Assembly (NCBI GenBank): GCA_039519185.1
Contig: CM076846.1
Span: forward strand, 223,746,659 to 223,810,658
Origin: Astragalus membranaceus
Taxonomy: Eukaryota; Streptophyta; Magnoliopsida; Fabales; Fabaceae
Reading direction: 5' to 3'
Length of the DNA stretch: 64,000 nt
How positions within the stretch are numbered: position 1 is the stretch's first letter; each line of letters begins with the position of its first letter. Below, in pieces: positions 53,940 to 64,000 of the stretch. Made by a program: the position numbers and the translations under genes. The notes below the pieces were generated by a model. That model had not been told where the DNA came from. It saw only the letters and a program-made list of their open reading frames with translations, and searched no databases.

Positions 53940-55849
53940 TAGGCAGCAATGTAGCGGCCCAGAGAGTTTTCAGCCACAATCCATAAATCCATTCCCATCT
54001 CCACCCCTAAACCAACAACAACATACTGTACAACAACCATTCAAAAAAGGAGGAAACAGAGAATCTGAAAAAATAAAAATAAAAGAAGAGAAGAAATAGT
54101 GATGAGTACCTTAAAGTCATCACCACCAGTTCCGCACAACCACCGCCCCCGGCAGTCCTCCGCGGATCCTACCACGGTGAGCACCGCATCGCTGTTGCCG
54201 CACCACCGCTGCCAGATCACCGTCACAGCCGCTCGCGCCACCACCTGTACTGCACCATCGACCTCCTCCCTCCCATCACATTTCTCTCCCTCTCTCCCTC
54301 TCTCCCTCTCTCCCTTTCTCCTTATTCCTTTCTCTCTCCTAATTTCTCCAATACACCCGCCGTAACAGAAACCCTTAATTGTTAAGCTTAATACCTTCTC
54401 TTTTCCCTTCTTTATTTATAATAATCTTGTTTATTTTACAATCGGTTTTTGTGTTTCCATCCTTAGCTACACCTCCTATTTCTCACTATACTGCCCTCTG
54501 TGTTTTTAAAGGTCAGATTCATTACCACACCTATTTCTCGCTAGACAACACCCCTTTATACTGACCCAGATTTCGCAGACCGTGTTTTATGACCCAAAAA
54601 ACAGAAACTGTTTTTTAGCTTATCACACCCCAATTTTTAATAACCCAATTCCCCCAAAAAAGCGAAGAATAAGGGCGCACATTAGCACTCATGCAAGAAA
54701 ACGGCCTTACTCAACAAGCGCACCTTTATTAGTAATTAGTAAGTTGTTTACACTCATTGAAGATTCTATCTACAAAAGAAGGTCAACGGAGGATACTCAT
54801 GTTGCTCTCACTGACACCATCTACGAGAAGGTGAAATCGTCTTTCTTTCCGGCTGCCATACGGTTCGCCTTAAAGCCGGAGAAAGGTGAAATCGTCTTTC
54901 TTTCTTTTGCCCTAAACGCAACCCCTTTTTTAATACAATGCAGGCCAGCTCAAAAAACAAACTGGGCTGCTGCTATTTGCATCCCAGTTTTAAAAAATAC
55001 ACCCCCTGAGAAGCCCACAATCCGTGGATTAATGGATCTGAAACAGAAACGGGGCATTTACTTTTACACCCCTTTTTAACAATACAACCTCTCTGTTATT
55101 AATTTCACCCTTGTTTTACTATTGTATCTCTTCTCGTTTTCTTTATTTATTTCTTTCCAAAACAATTTCTTTTACAAAAAAACTTACAAAAATAAACAAA
55201 TAACTATATTTCTCTTCAAAAAAACATAAATAGGGGACTAAGTCGACTGTACAGTCGGGTTAGTCACCGTTTTAGGACGAATGAGCTGTACGGCCCAAGA
55301 GTCCTAAAAACCCGTATTACAACAAAATCAGACCACCACACATCAAACCATTTTCCAAAGCTACAAAATTTCGTTTTTATAAAATAGGGGACTAAATCGA
55401 CTGTACAGTTGGGTTAGTCATCGTTCTAGGACGAACAAGTTGTATGGCTTCAAAGTCCTAGAACCCCTATACTAAAAAACACCAACAAACAAACATTTTC
55501 TACCCCAAAAAATAAATACGTAGGAGCAGGGGTCCACTCCTGTCAAGCACAAAAAATAAATATTTTTATTAAATCTTTTTTTTTAATTCACAATAAAAGG
55601 GTAAAATAAACATTTTTAAAATTAACATTTTTTCATACAACCAATTAGCAGGTAACTTTCTTTAGAAAGGATGTCGTGGGGTGCTAACACCTTCCCCATG
55701 CATAACCGACTCCCGAACCTTAATCTGGTCTCAAGGACCCTTATTGAATTCAAAGAGATTTACTAATGTTTGCCCATATAATTAAACATTGGTGGCGGCT
55801 TCATTTTCAAACTTCGAAGAATCATTTCCCGGATTTTTCAGTCGCTACA
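53940..55849 (-). mobile_element. Second Ogre/Tat-like LTR, opposite orientation
   Basis: The right border CGCTACA at 55849 is the complement of TGTAGCG, the start of the LTR at 44253. The first 180 bp on the minus strand match it (AAAATCCGGG, GGCGGC, GGGTGCTA-type blocks). Two 150-bp repeats with an ACTGTACAGT-type palindrome (near 55247 and 55398) match the three in the first copy. A donor-like site and CT-rich segment (54100-54360) correspond to 45540-45960 of the first. The left border is uncertain. A frame at 54582-55079 (+) is LTR sequence and not a recognised gene. Confidence 0.65.
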
Positions 55850-56647
55850 GTCAGGATCTTCTGTTGTGCAAATTTCTTGAGAAACGAAGTCATACGCCTA
55901 TAGCTTCAGGGCCAAACCGACTACTCTATATGCGAGTCCATAAACCATTTTCACAATCAAATAACATAAATAAATGTAACCAATGTTTCTCGAAAAAACC
56001 AACCACAAAGTCTGGGGCCAAAAGCGATTAGCAATGACCATAGAATAAGCCTATCCTCCTCCTCCATACCATAAACAATTCATAAGCCTTTGGATCTCAT
56101 CTCTGAGGGAGGGTCGGGTTACGAAGATGCTCATAAAGTAGGTTGGGATAGCTTGAAGAACCGTTTTAATCACAACTTCCTTTCGAGCTTTAGACAAAGA
56201 TCATCCTCCCTAAAAGGTGAACTTTTGCGAGACTCCATCTTTGATGAACTTGAATAGGGATTTGTTGCTTCTACAACTATGGTAGACCCAAATATTTACC
56301 CGGCGCCTAGACAAATTGCACACTTAAGAGAGAGAAGCAATAATATAGTTGGCAAAGGTTTTGAGAAGAGTCTTCATGGTAGATTTAAATATTTACCCAT
56401 GCCTGCTTATAGATTCTGAGAAAATAATATATATATTCGTTTTAAGAGAGAAATTTATTTTACAAAAGATGACATATCTCCTGGAATAGAAATTAGAATG
56501 GGAAATAATAAAAGTGTGGTTTGTTTAATTCAATTTATTTTAGGTGACAACTTTTTTAAAACGTCACCAAATTTACTAAATCTAATGCAAATCAAAACCC
56601 AGATAAATCCACTATGCTCGAAAAAGCCGAAAAAGCAAAAATATTGG
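55850..56647. other. Degenerate retroelement-like DNA, no gene
   Basis: 55850-56400 gives broken frames with no recognised domain; 56400-56647 is AT-rich. Nothing further can be supported. Confidence 0.35.
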
Positions 56648-56721
56648 TGGCCTATACAGGTCTCGAACCTGTGACCTTCGCGTTATTAGCACGACGCTCT
56701 AACCAACTGAGCTAATAGGCC
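56648..56721 (-). tRNA. tRNA-Ile (anticodon AAU)
   Basis: The minus strand folds as a complete 74-nt tRNA. The acceptor stem pairs GGCCTAT with ATAGGCC. The D arm contains AGCTCAGTTGG (A box), the anticodon loop is CTAATAA with AAT, and the T arm has GGTTCGAGACC (B box). No intron. TTTTT tracts lie shortly downstream on the minus strand for polymerase III termination. The discriminator base is A. All conserved positions are present, so the gene is probably functional. Confidence 0.96.
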
Positions 56722-57634
56722 TTTTTATTTATTAACTCACATTCTATTATTTTATAATTATTAATTAGATACAAACGGGTTTTTTTTTGACAAACGTGTT
56801 GATACAACAATTTCTGCGATTTCCTCCTTGTATCTTGCGGCAAATATATTTCTGACACTGAATAGAAAGTTTGTTTACAGCAACTAATCAAATGCTATGC
56901 TACACAAAGCAAAGGAAAGCAAAGCAAATAGATAACAAATCACTAACGTATAATTCTGAGCTGACAAGCTCAACGAATCTGGTTAGATAAAACTAATCGG
57001 GTAGAATTTCCATTACTAAGTATTTCCAAAGCAAATATGATTACAAATATATTAGGAAATGGTGTGCACAAATCATTTTCATGTTTTAGATTATACAAAT
57101 TCATTTGTTACACCCAAGTAAAGGAGATGATCTTTACTCTTTTAATTACTGTTCCAATAGTGCAATTAAAATAAAAAAAAGGTTGTGTGGAATGATGGGA
57201 GATTTTATATAAGAAATAGAGTAATTTACTTTTATTTTAAAAGATGTAAGCTCTCATCCATATTGGAAGTGACCTAAGATAGAGTTAGAAGAGATTTTTC
57301 AACTATCATCCCTCTTTCCCCTCAATTTAAAATATTCCCTCCATTCCTCTCCAACCAAACATAATCGAAGTATTTGTACCCATATCGACCATATAGCTAA
57401 GGGTATGTTTGGCGAAGTTTGGAGGAGAAGATTTTGGGAGAGATAAATCTATATATTAAAATATATTTGAGATTTAAATTTTTTTTTGAAAAAATAGTGC
57501 GATAGATGACCATATAATATTTCAATCATTTTTTTTTGTTTTCAAAAACATTTTACAAAATTCCTAGATTAGAAATAAAACACATGCAAATATCTTTAAT
57601 TGTATTGAAATACAGGCTAAAGTCACATTTCGTC
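56722..57634. other. Intergenic, no gene
   Basis: AT-rich spacer. Phrases such as GGCTAAAGTCACATTTCGTCC at the right edge resemble degenerate ends of the element type at 6971-7284. Confidence 0.4.
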
Positions 57635-57647
57635 CTCCAAGTTTTTT

Positions 57648-57724
57648 TTTTTTGAGATTAAAAACTGTGGAGGGGGAACTTCACAGCCCCGGCGAGAGAG
57701 CGCGGCAATCGGTCATCTCACCTA
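57648..57724 (-). mobile_element. Short retroposed insert with 13-bp duplication
   Basis: CTCCAAGTTTTTT occurs on both sides (57635-57647 and 57725-57737). Between them a GC-rich 77-bp piece ends, on the minus strand, in a poly(A)-like run. Long target duplication plus A-tail fit a 5'-truncated SINE or LINE insertion. Source family not recognised. Confidence 0.7.
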
Positions 57725-57737
57725 CTCCAAGTTTTTT

Positions 57738-58570
57738 ATTTTGGCAAAAGAGCAGTGATTCGTGGTAAGAAATAATTTATAAAAAAATGTAAGAATTGCA
57801 CTTTGTAACACCACAAGCGCATCATTGTGATGTCATTCAATGTTCCTTTTGGGACAATTCTTTTTATATTATTGAGTATTTCTCTTGGCAAAAATGGTCC
57901 CCTTACTTGTCCTCTTAAAATCCAATTGTTATGAATTTAGTACTCATGTTTTTTTAATTACACTTTGATCTCCAAATATATGAAACTTTTTTGCACTTTT
58001 GACTCTACATTTTCCAAAATTCACAATTTTGAGGATTAAAAATGTAAAAAATTTATACGAGGTCAAAAGTGCAATTAAAAAATATATAGATAAAATTTAA
58101 ATGTTTGGAAAACTAAGTTTCTCCAAAAAAGAGTTGAGAGAGAAATTTCATCTAATCAATAGTCATCCTTTCCTGTTGGATGTATTGGCAATTTCAACGA
58201 CATGGTGACGCTGTCTCCTGAATTCAAACTTGGGTGTGAGCTGATGGTACTAGTGTGTGTGGTGTTTATTTTTCATTTCATCTAAGCTAACAAAAAAAAA
58301 TTTAATCAATTATCATTTTAAGTATTTTAACATTGATCGGATAATAAAAATATACAACTGAGTTTTGAATTCAACACCACGCGCCTTCTCAGCTGGAGGA
58401 GTAATCATGCAGGCAAAATGTTAAAAGTTTCATTTTTTATTTAAAAAAAAAAGGAGGACAGGATTAAACAAGAAAAAAAGGAACTCTTATGCCAGTAGAT
58501 ATTGAATCATCTACAAATCGTATTAGCACAGGATTAAACATAAATTTCAAAGTTACTAACATCTTTACTT
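57738..58570. other. Degenerate transposon-like spacer, no gene
   Basis: 57738-58100 holds repeated phrases about GGTCCCC, TACACTTTGATCTCC and TTTTGCACTTTTGA that recur in inverted form, probably an eroded inverted-repeat element. 58100-58570 includes the 3' flank of the IQD gene. Confidence 0.35.
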
Positions 58571-60316
58571 TCAATATCCTCTGAAATTTTCCTTTTGATT
58601 CTCCCATTGACACTGCATTGTAACACCACTGATGCTATTTCTTGTGCCCATTATTTCACTAAGTGGAACTCTTTTCCTAAACTCAGGTCTTTGCTTTGGA
58701 GCACTTTGAGACCTTACTCTTGCTTTAGATGAATGAGTATTGGCCATGTAGTTAGGTAAATTGGAGAAAGGTAGAAATAATGTGTCTCCAGAAGCACTAT
58801 CCACTGAAGTAGTTGGTGTCTTAGATAGCATACAATTTGATACACGAGGAGTGTTGTGAGCTGTGGAGAATTTATGTTCATCAACATAATTGTAGCCCCA
58901 TTCATAATCTTGAGGGTGTTGGCATTCATGAACTGAGATTCGACCCGGAATTCGATAAGGAATAGAGGATGATTTGGTTTGATAGTACTCAATGTCTTCT
59001 CCAGAGTCAGACATTGTACTAGAAGTAGTAGAAATGTACCTAGATCTTGAACATGACCTTGAGGATTTTGGTAGCCATTTGTTGTGTTGTTCATTTCTCC
59101 TTTCATCAAACATTTGCTACAAGAGACAAAGTAAAACACACACACACATGATCAAACAACACTAATATGGTTAAACAACATAGTTACGCGCTTATAAGAT
59201 GTGTCTGGTGTCCAACATGTGTCTTGTGAGACACCGACACTTAGAACTAGAAAAACAGCTTTTAGCGTCGCGATAAACAAATAAGGAAGTTATTAATTAC
59301 CATATATTTTCTTGAACGGGTTTCTGGTTGAAATATGTTCTCCTTGTTGTTGTTGATGAAAGTATGGGATCGGCGGCGTGACCGGACAACAGCCTGAGCT
59401 CTCATGAGAGCTTGCATACTGTGAAGAGTAGCGGTAACCCTTTTTCGAACTAGAAACCCTCTAACAAGTGCCTGTATCTTAACCAGTGCTTTTAGTGCTC
59501 TAAGAGCCTTTCGCGCCTGAATACAACAAATGATGTCAAAATTGAATTAAATTGCTAACAGAACAGACCACAAATTGTTGTATAGCAAAAATGTTTGCAT
59601 TGTAGATGATGATACTACTAATGAGCTAGGTAGGTAGGTGTTGAAATTGGCCTTGAGCAAAGATTATTGAAGAGATAAGTTGACAAATAATGAATTAGTT
59701 GTTTCAAATCATTGACACATAAATGAAAGAGGTACTGTTTCATTAAGAATCAAAAGCAAGTCTTTGACCTTTTGAGAGGAAACATGGGAGTAAGAATCAA
59801 GCAAAACACATAATCTGTCCCCAAACCAATGAAGCATTTGACTCAGACAAAGCTAAAAACATCGCCATTATTTGTTGGAAACAATAAACAAAACAGACAA
59901 CATTATGTTGAGGAATGAAAAAAAGAAAGTCATCCTTAAAACAGATTTGATATGAACTTTTTTAGAAGACAAAGTTGGTGACATATACATACCAAATAAC
60001 CTCTGAAAAAAGATTGGATTTTGACAGCAGCCAACTTCTCCATACTTGTACTAAACAATGTGCCTCTGCCATAACTCAATGACCTTCCAAAAATTGCATG
60101 TTTGTTCTCCTCATCTTTTTTTTCAACAACATAGGAACTGAGCCAAGCATTATCAAAAGCTGGAGCTCTAGTTGTATTAGTAATGTGAATCGAATCATCT
60201 TTCCCTGAAACTTTCTTCTCCTTCTTATCTTGAGCCAATGAGCTTGATTTCTCACTTTGATCCTTCTCTTTCTTCATTCCAAACAACCCCTTTATCCATC
60301 TACTAGCCTTCCCCAT
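58571..60316 (-). CDS. IQ67-domain (IQD) calmodulin-binding protein
   Basis: Three minus-strand exons: 60316-59993, 59516-59301, 59116-58571, giving 361 residues. The N-terminus MGKASRWIKGLFGMKKEK is the family signature. The IQ67 domain starts at about residue 95 (AAVKIQSFFRGYL) and continues in exon 2 with ARKALRALKALVKIQALVRG, then VRKRVTATLHSMQALMRAQA. The phase-0 intron cuts the domain after FFRGYL, a conserved position in the family. The C-terminus is Ser/Arg-rich with RSRYIS and a late VRSQSAPKQRPE motif typical of IQDs. IQD proteins bind calmodulin and microtubules and act as scaffolds in cell shape. Splice sites are canonical; no lesion seen. Confidence 0.92.
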
Positions 60317-61440
60317 AACTACTTCCTAGTACTTTCTTCTCTCACTTGAGTTTCTATGTCACAATCTGGAGTGAGAAACAATGTCAAAGTTAAACTCAAA
60401 TGTGAAACAAGTCAAAAATGTGTTTCAATTTCCTCAGAGCAGAGAGAACAAGTGTAATCACTAAACGAAAACATGTGGTGCCTATAATGCAATATAATAA
60501 TGGGAACTGGAACAATTTTTTATTTATAAAAGAATCAACAAACAAGTGGAATTTAGTGCCAGAATGTCTCCACAAAATGTAGCAGAATCTATGCTACATG
60601 TAACATGTTGCAAATACAGAAGTGAAATCAAGTTGTGGAGGCAAAAATAAAATACTATAAACACTATATATAATAATAAACAGCATCAACTCCTTAAAAT
60701 AATAGTAATTATTATTATTAGTATTATAAAAGGATGAATATGATACTTTTTTTGAAGACAACCATCAGACATACTTGATGAAACTACAACTTACAAAGAC
60801 CAAAGGTGGCTTTCAACAAGGAAAAAGTGGTAATGATCACTGTGAAAAGCCTTTTGTCAAAAAAAAAAAAATCACTGTGAAAAGCCTAAGATGTTGTTAA
60901 ATTCAAAAAATAGAAGGAACACTATCAATTCTCAGTTTCCCACGCCTGAATATAATTTTTTTCCAATCATCATATCATATCATATCATATCATATAAGAA
61001 AAAAAGATAAAACTGTGTTCAAAAAAGTTCAAACCTTTGAATGGTGGGTAGGTAACAACATACCCTATTTGAAGCAGCACTAAAAATCAGGATATGCAAT
61101 AACTCCTTAATTTATATCAATATATCAATGACCGTTTTAGTCCCCGGTAATAGGTCAAAATATGTGTGATGATTTTGGTTTTTAACTTGGGTTAGAAAAG
61201 ATCTTTCGGTATCCGTATCTTTGAAACAGTGATTCCAGAATACTTTCTTGCTGACCAGACAATGACACTTTCTTTCTCTGCTAAGGTTTCATCACTTGTG
61301 CAGGAAAAAGTCTGAAACAACACTTGTTGAAAAGGGACCTTCCTATTGGAATTTTCATGGATGGCCAATACAATGCAATTTCCAAAGTCTTTGACTATCC
61401 TCGGGGTACTAGTCAAAATTAATGCAATTTTCATGTGTGG
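60317..61440. other. IQD upstream region
   Basis: Leader and promoter of the IQD gene, on the minus strand; no second gene. An ATATC-type pentanucleotide repeat lies at 60966-60994. A retroelement-like phrase (TTTTAGTCCCCGG) is near 61135. The 80-aa frame at 61192-61434 has no recognisable features. Confidence 0.45.
60966..60994. repeat. CATAT pentanucleotide repeat
   Basis: Five to six CATAT units in the IQD upstream region. Confidence 0.9.
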
Positions 61441-62814
61441 TTATTAATCTTATACTATCTCACTATTACTATATATAGTATATATATATATATATATATA
61501 TCGGTTGTTTTGTTTTGTTGGATTTTGATTCAAATTTTGAATTTTAATTTTTTGAAACTAATTAGTAGTAATTTACGCCTTTATTTTTGTTGATGGCAGG
61601 CAGATTCTTCTTTTAAACTCAACTAATTAAGCGCAGAGATAGAAACGGATTTTTTTTTATAGTAGTAAGCTAAAAAAAAGGGATCGACATTGAATAATAA
61701 ATTTTAAAAACGTAATGTATTTTTAGTAGGTACGTACGATTACGAAACGATGTACCATGATAAGCTATATGTCAAGATGCGTAAATTTTCTTGTTTTCAT
61801 GGTTCTACCTAGATGCGTGGAGTTTTCTTGTTTTCACGCCTCTACTGCTTTTCAAGTTTTCAATACGGATTTCATTTTTTTACGAACTTTGACTTTAAAT
61901 GTGTGCATCAAATAGAATTTGAAAAATCAATCTAGGACTCAAATTACGTTATCACATAGTTGAATGCAAATCACAATTTGGGATATAAGGCTGATTATAC
62001 TCCACAAGTCGTGTGAAGGAGAGGACCAATTGCAATTCGTAATCGCCCCTCTTTCTCGTCGAAGAGTATCTTAGGATTCCTAACCCATGAGATCAATCGA
62101 GCACTCCACTCGAACGATGAGTCAACACAAGTTTGTACTGTGAGATATAAAATACAGGTGACCAAATGGGTGAGTAGGAAACAATCCCTAACATGACACT
62201 CCTAGGTGTGTAACAAAATATGGCCATGTGTCCCCTTCATCACTAAAATGTTACTATTATCATTACTCGGCATGTGAGAACACGAGTCCAGAACCTCTCT
62301 ACTTATTCTCTTCATTAAGTTTTTGGGTATTTTAGGTATATGAAGGATATATGGATATCACTTCATGTTATATTATTATTTTTATTTTGTCAAAACTATA
62401 GTGTTAAAAGTAATAGAAGACATAATTAATGGAGAGGAAATTTCCTCATTAGAAACACACACCCAAATGCTCCTCTAATGATTGGATGAGAAATTCCTCC
62501 TTTGAAGCCAAACTTTTCAAAGACATTTCAATTTACCCCAAATTGAACTCTCACGGGTCACTCGAATTATATATATTTAGGGATTTTCGAATTGAATGAA
62601 TCACATCACTTTGTTTTAAAGTAAATGAAAGATACAAACTTGTTCTTCAAACCATGAACATATTAATTATTAAAATGAAAGAAAAGGTTGAACTTCTTCT
62701 GATCTTTCCCAACACAACAAAACACCTTTTAATTGATTTTAGATGTTAGTTGTACAATTTTCCCGGCTTAATCATATTCTATGCTCTAGACTAAACTTAA
62801 TTTCTAATATTTTC
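61441..62814. other. Intergenic, no gene
   Basis: A TA microsatellite near 61478-61502, otherwise AT-rich. A less AT-rich stretch at 61980-62120 (GAAGAGTATCTTAGGATTCC) was not recognised. Confidence 0.4.
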
Positions 62815-63735
62815 GAACGGCGCATTGAGGACCTGGGTAAGTAATTAGGAGTTCATATCCTGCACAAAAGAGTTAACAGAGGTACTTTCAATTCTGCGAT
62901 TGAGAAAATTTATCAGAGGCCGAGCTATTGGGAGGCTAGACACCTCTCCTTCGGTGGAAGGGTGACATTGGCGAAATCCGTTATTCGGGCTTTACCGATA
63001 TATATTATGCAAAATGTCCTTCTTAAAGGAGTTTGTGATGAGATCGATAAGAAGTGTAGATCCATTATTTGGGGAGATGATTCCCAGAATCGTAAAATGC
63101 ACTTGGTTGTTTGGGAGGGAGTCTGTAGGTTCAAAAAAGATGGTGTGCTAGGCTTAACGGCATCTAAGGATGTTAATGCTACTTTTATGATGAAAATAGC
63201 TTGGAATTTATGCCGAGAACCGTGCTCTCTTTGTGCCTCCGTCATTCGGGCTAAATATATGTGTGGTAAGGAGGGATTCCCAAAAATCGATCGAAAGAAG
63301 ACTGAGTCGAACTTGTGGAGAGGTATTTGTGAGAATTGAAATAGATTTCGTGAATGTCTTTCTTGGAAGGTGGGTAATGGTAAAAATGTGTTGTTTTAGA
63401 AAAATAATTGGCTCCAAGGCTACAATCCCCTTGTATCTGAAGCGCTGCAATCAATTGATGGCTTGTTTTTAAGCCAAACAATCAGTTATATTAAATTGAT
63501 GAGTATGCTCTCTCGGACTTAAATTCACTTGTCAACTATCTCCCAGTGAGCACAATCAGAGATATTGAAGCACCCCCTCCCCCAATGTCCTTGACGAAGA
63601 AGATGATTTCTCTTGGGAAGAAAATCTTGATGGCCGGTTCACTTTGGCCTCGACTTACAAGGCGGTACAAAACTAGAAATTCCTTACCCCCACTCAAGTT
63701 TTTGCTAGAATATGCGATTGGAAGGCAAAATTAAT
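62815..63735 (+). pseudogene. LINE reverse-transcriptase C-terminal remnant
   Basis: The plus frame reads DLGK, a stop, then LGVHILHKRVNRGTFNSAIE, followed by GGRVTLAKSVIRALPIYIMQ and KCRSIIWGDD, the region after the RT palm in plant L1-type ORF2. It continues through a KDVNATFMMKIAWNL block to a stop near 63339. Further frames carry NGKNVLF, another stop, and a WEENLDGRFT-like zf-RVT approach. At least four stops or frameshifts are present. The YxDD catalytic box lies outside the remnant. The element probably extended upstream and was truncated. Confidence 0.85.
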
Positions 63736-64000
63736 TCAAAATTTTAATTTATTTTAAAATAATTAAATATAAAAAAAATAACGTGTAATTACATGATTCG
63801 ATATTGGGTAACATACCCCACAAAACATCGGAGTGATCATCTTGAAAATATTGTTATGCATCATGATGGCCACTTCAATATGCAAAATTTTTAAAGCTTT
63901 CATGGAGAAGACTCAAATGCTCTTATTGTTTGGATAGAAGTTTCTCCGATTCCTTTTGATCTTAAAGAATGGTCTTTTGCTTTCTTGGGACGTATTGGCC
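63736..64000. other. Window end, nothing firm
   Basis: AT-rich sequence followed by broken frames; it may be the continuation of the LINE or another element. No domain recognised. Confidence 0.35.

Noticed and set aside
54582..55079. 165-residue plus-strand frame as a gene
   Set aside because: Lies inside the second Ogre-like LTR and shows no recognised domain; the two GTGAAATCGTCTTTCTTT segments in it are a local repeat.

Overview
The window is nuclear DNA of a flowering plant, most likely a papilionoid legume. The grounds are AT-rich intergenic DNA, exons bounded by GT/AG, long TA, GA and ATT microsatellites, plant-type copia and LINE remnants, and LTRs that look like the giant Ogre/Tat-type LTRs common in Fabeae and Trifolieae. 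The legume placement is inference; the plant placement is firm. All exon models are hand-built from reading frame, splice consensus and family knowledge.

Five protein genes look intact or nearly so: an F-box/LRR protein (13872-15853, +), a GDSL esterase/lipase (25456-26941, +), a CHUP1/AR791-like coiled-coil protein (27892-30187, -), an organellar RADA homologue with 15 coding exons (32840-42381, +), and an IQ67-domain calmodulin-binding protein (58571-60316, -). A one-domain jacalin-like lectin (16569-17204, +) seems to have lost its splice donor. One tRNA-Ile(AAU) gene lies at 56648-56721 (-). The genes are unrelated to one another and form no pathway.

Most of the remainder is transposon history. 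1-13 kb: the 3' end of a Helitron that carries exon fragments of three unrelated genes, a GC-rich MITE, a retroelement LTR flanked by a 299-bp duplication, a MULE-type MITE, LINE-like DNA, a Helitron helicase remnant, and a 1.25-kb MULE-like element packed with CGGATTT motifs in alternating orientation, ending just upstream of the F-box transcript. 17-25 kb: a deleted copia element with exact target duplications, then 3.5 kb of AT-rich repeats. 32-43 kb: RADA, with a copia derivative in intron 11 whose two LTRs are in inverted orientation but share one target duplication. 43-49 kb: nested insertions, namely a copia remnant broken by a solo Ogre-like LTR (2,874 bp) and by a complete 1.5-kb Helitron that itself contains a MITE. 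49-52 kb: a 2-kb piece of RADA copied about 12 kb downstream and flanked by a 193-bp direct duplication of its target. 52-64 kb: LINE fragments, a second Ogre-like LTR in opposite orientation, the tRNA and the IQD gene.

No new enzymatic or defence system was found. The most unusual observations are the inverted-LTR copia unit, the RADA segment with its long target duplication (and a second case of the same layout around the 4.8-6.2 kb LTR), the Helitron whose ends are proven by an unoccupied sister sequence in the same window, and several elements built from arrays of short palindromes.
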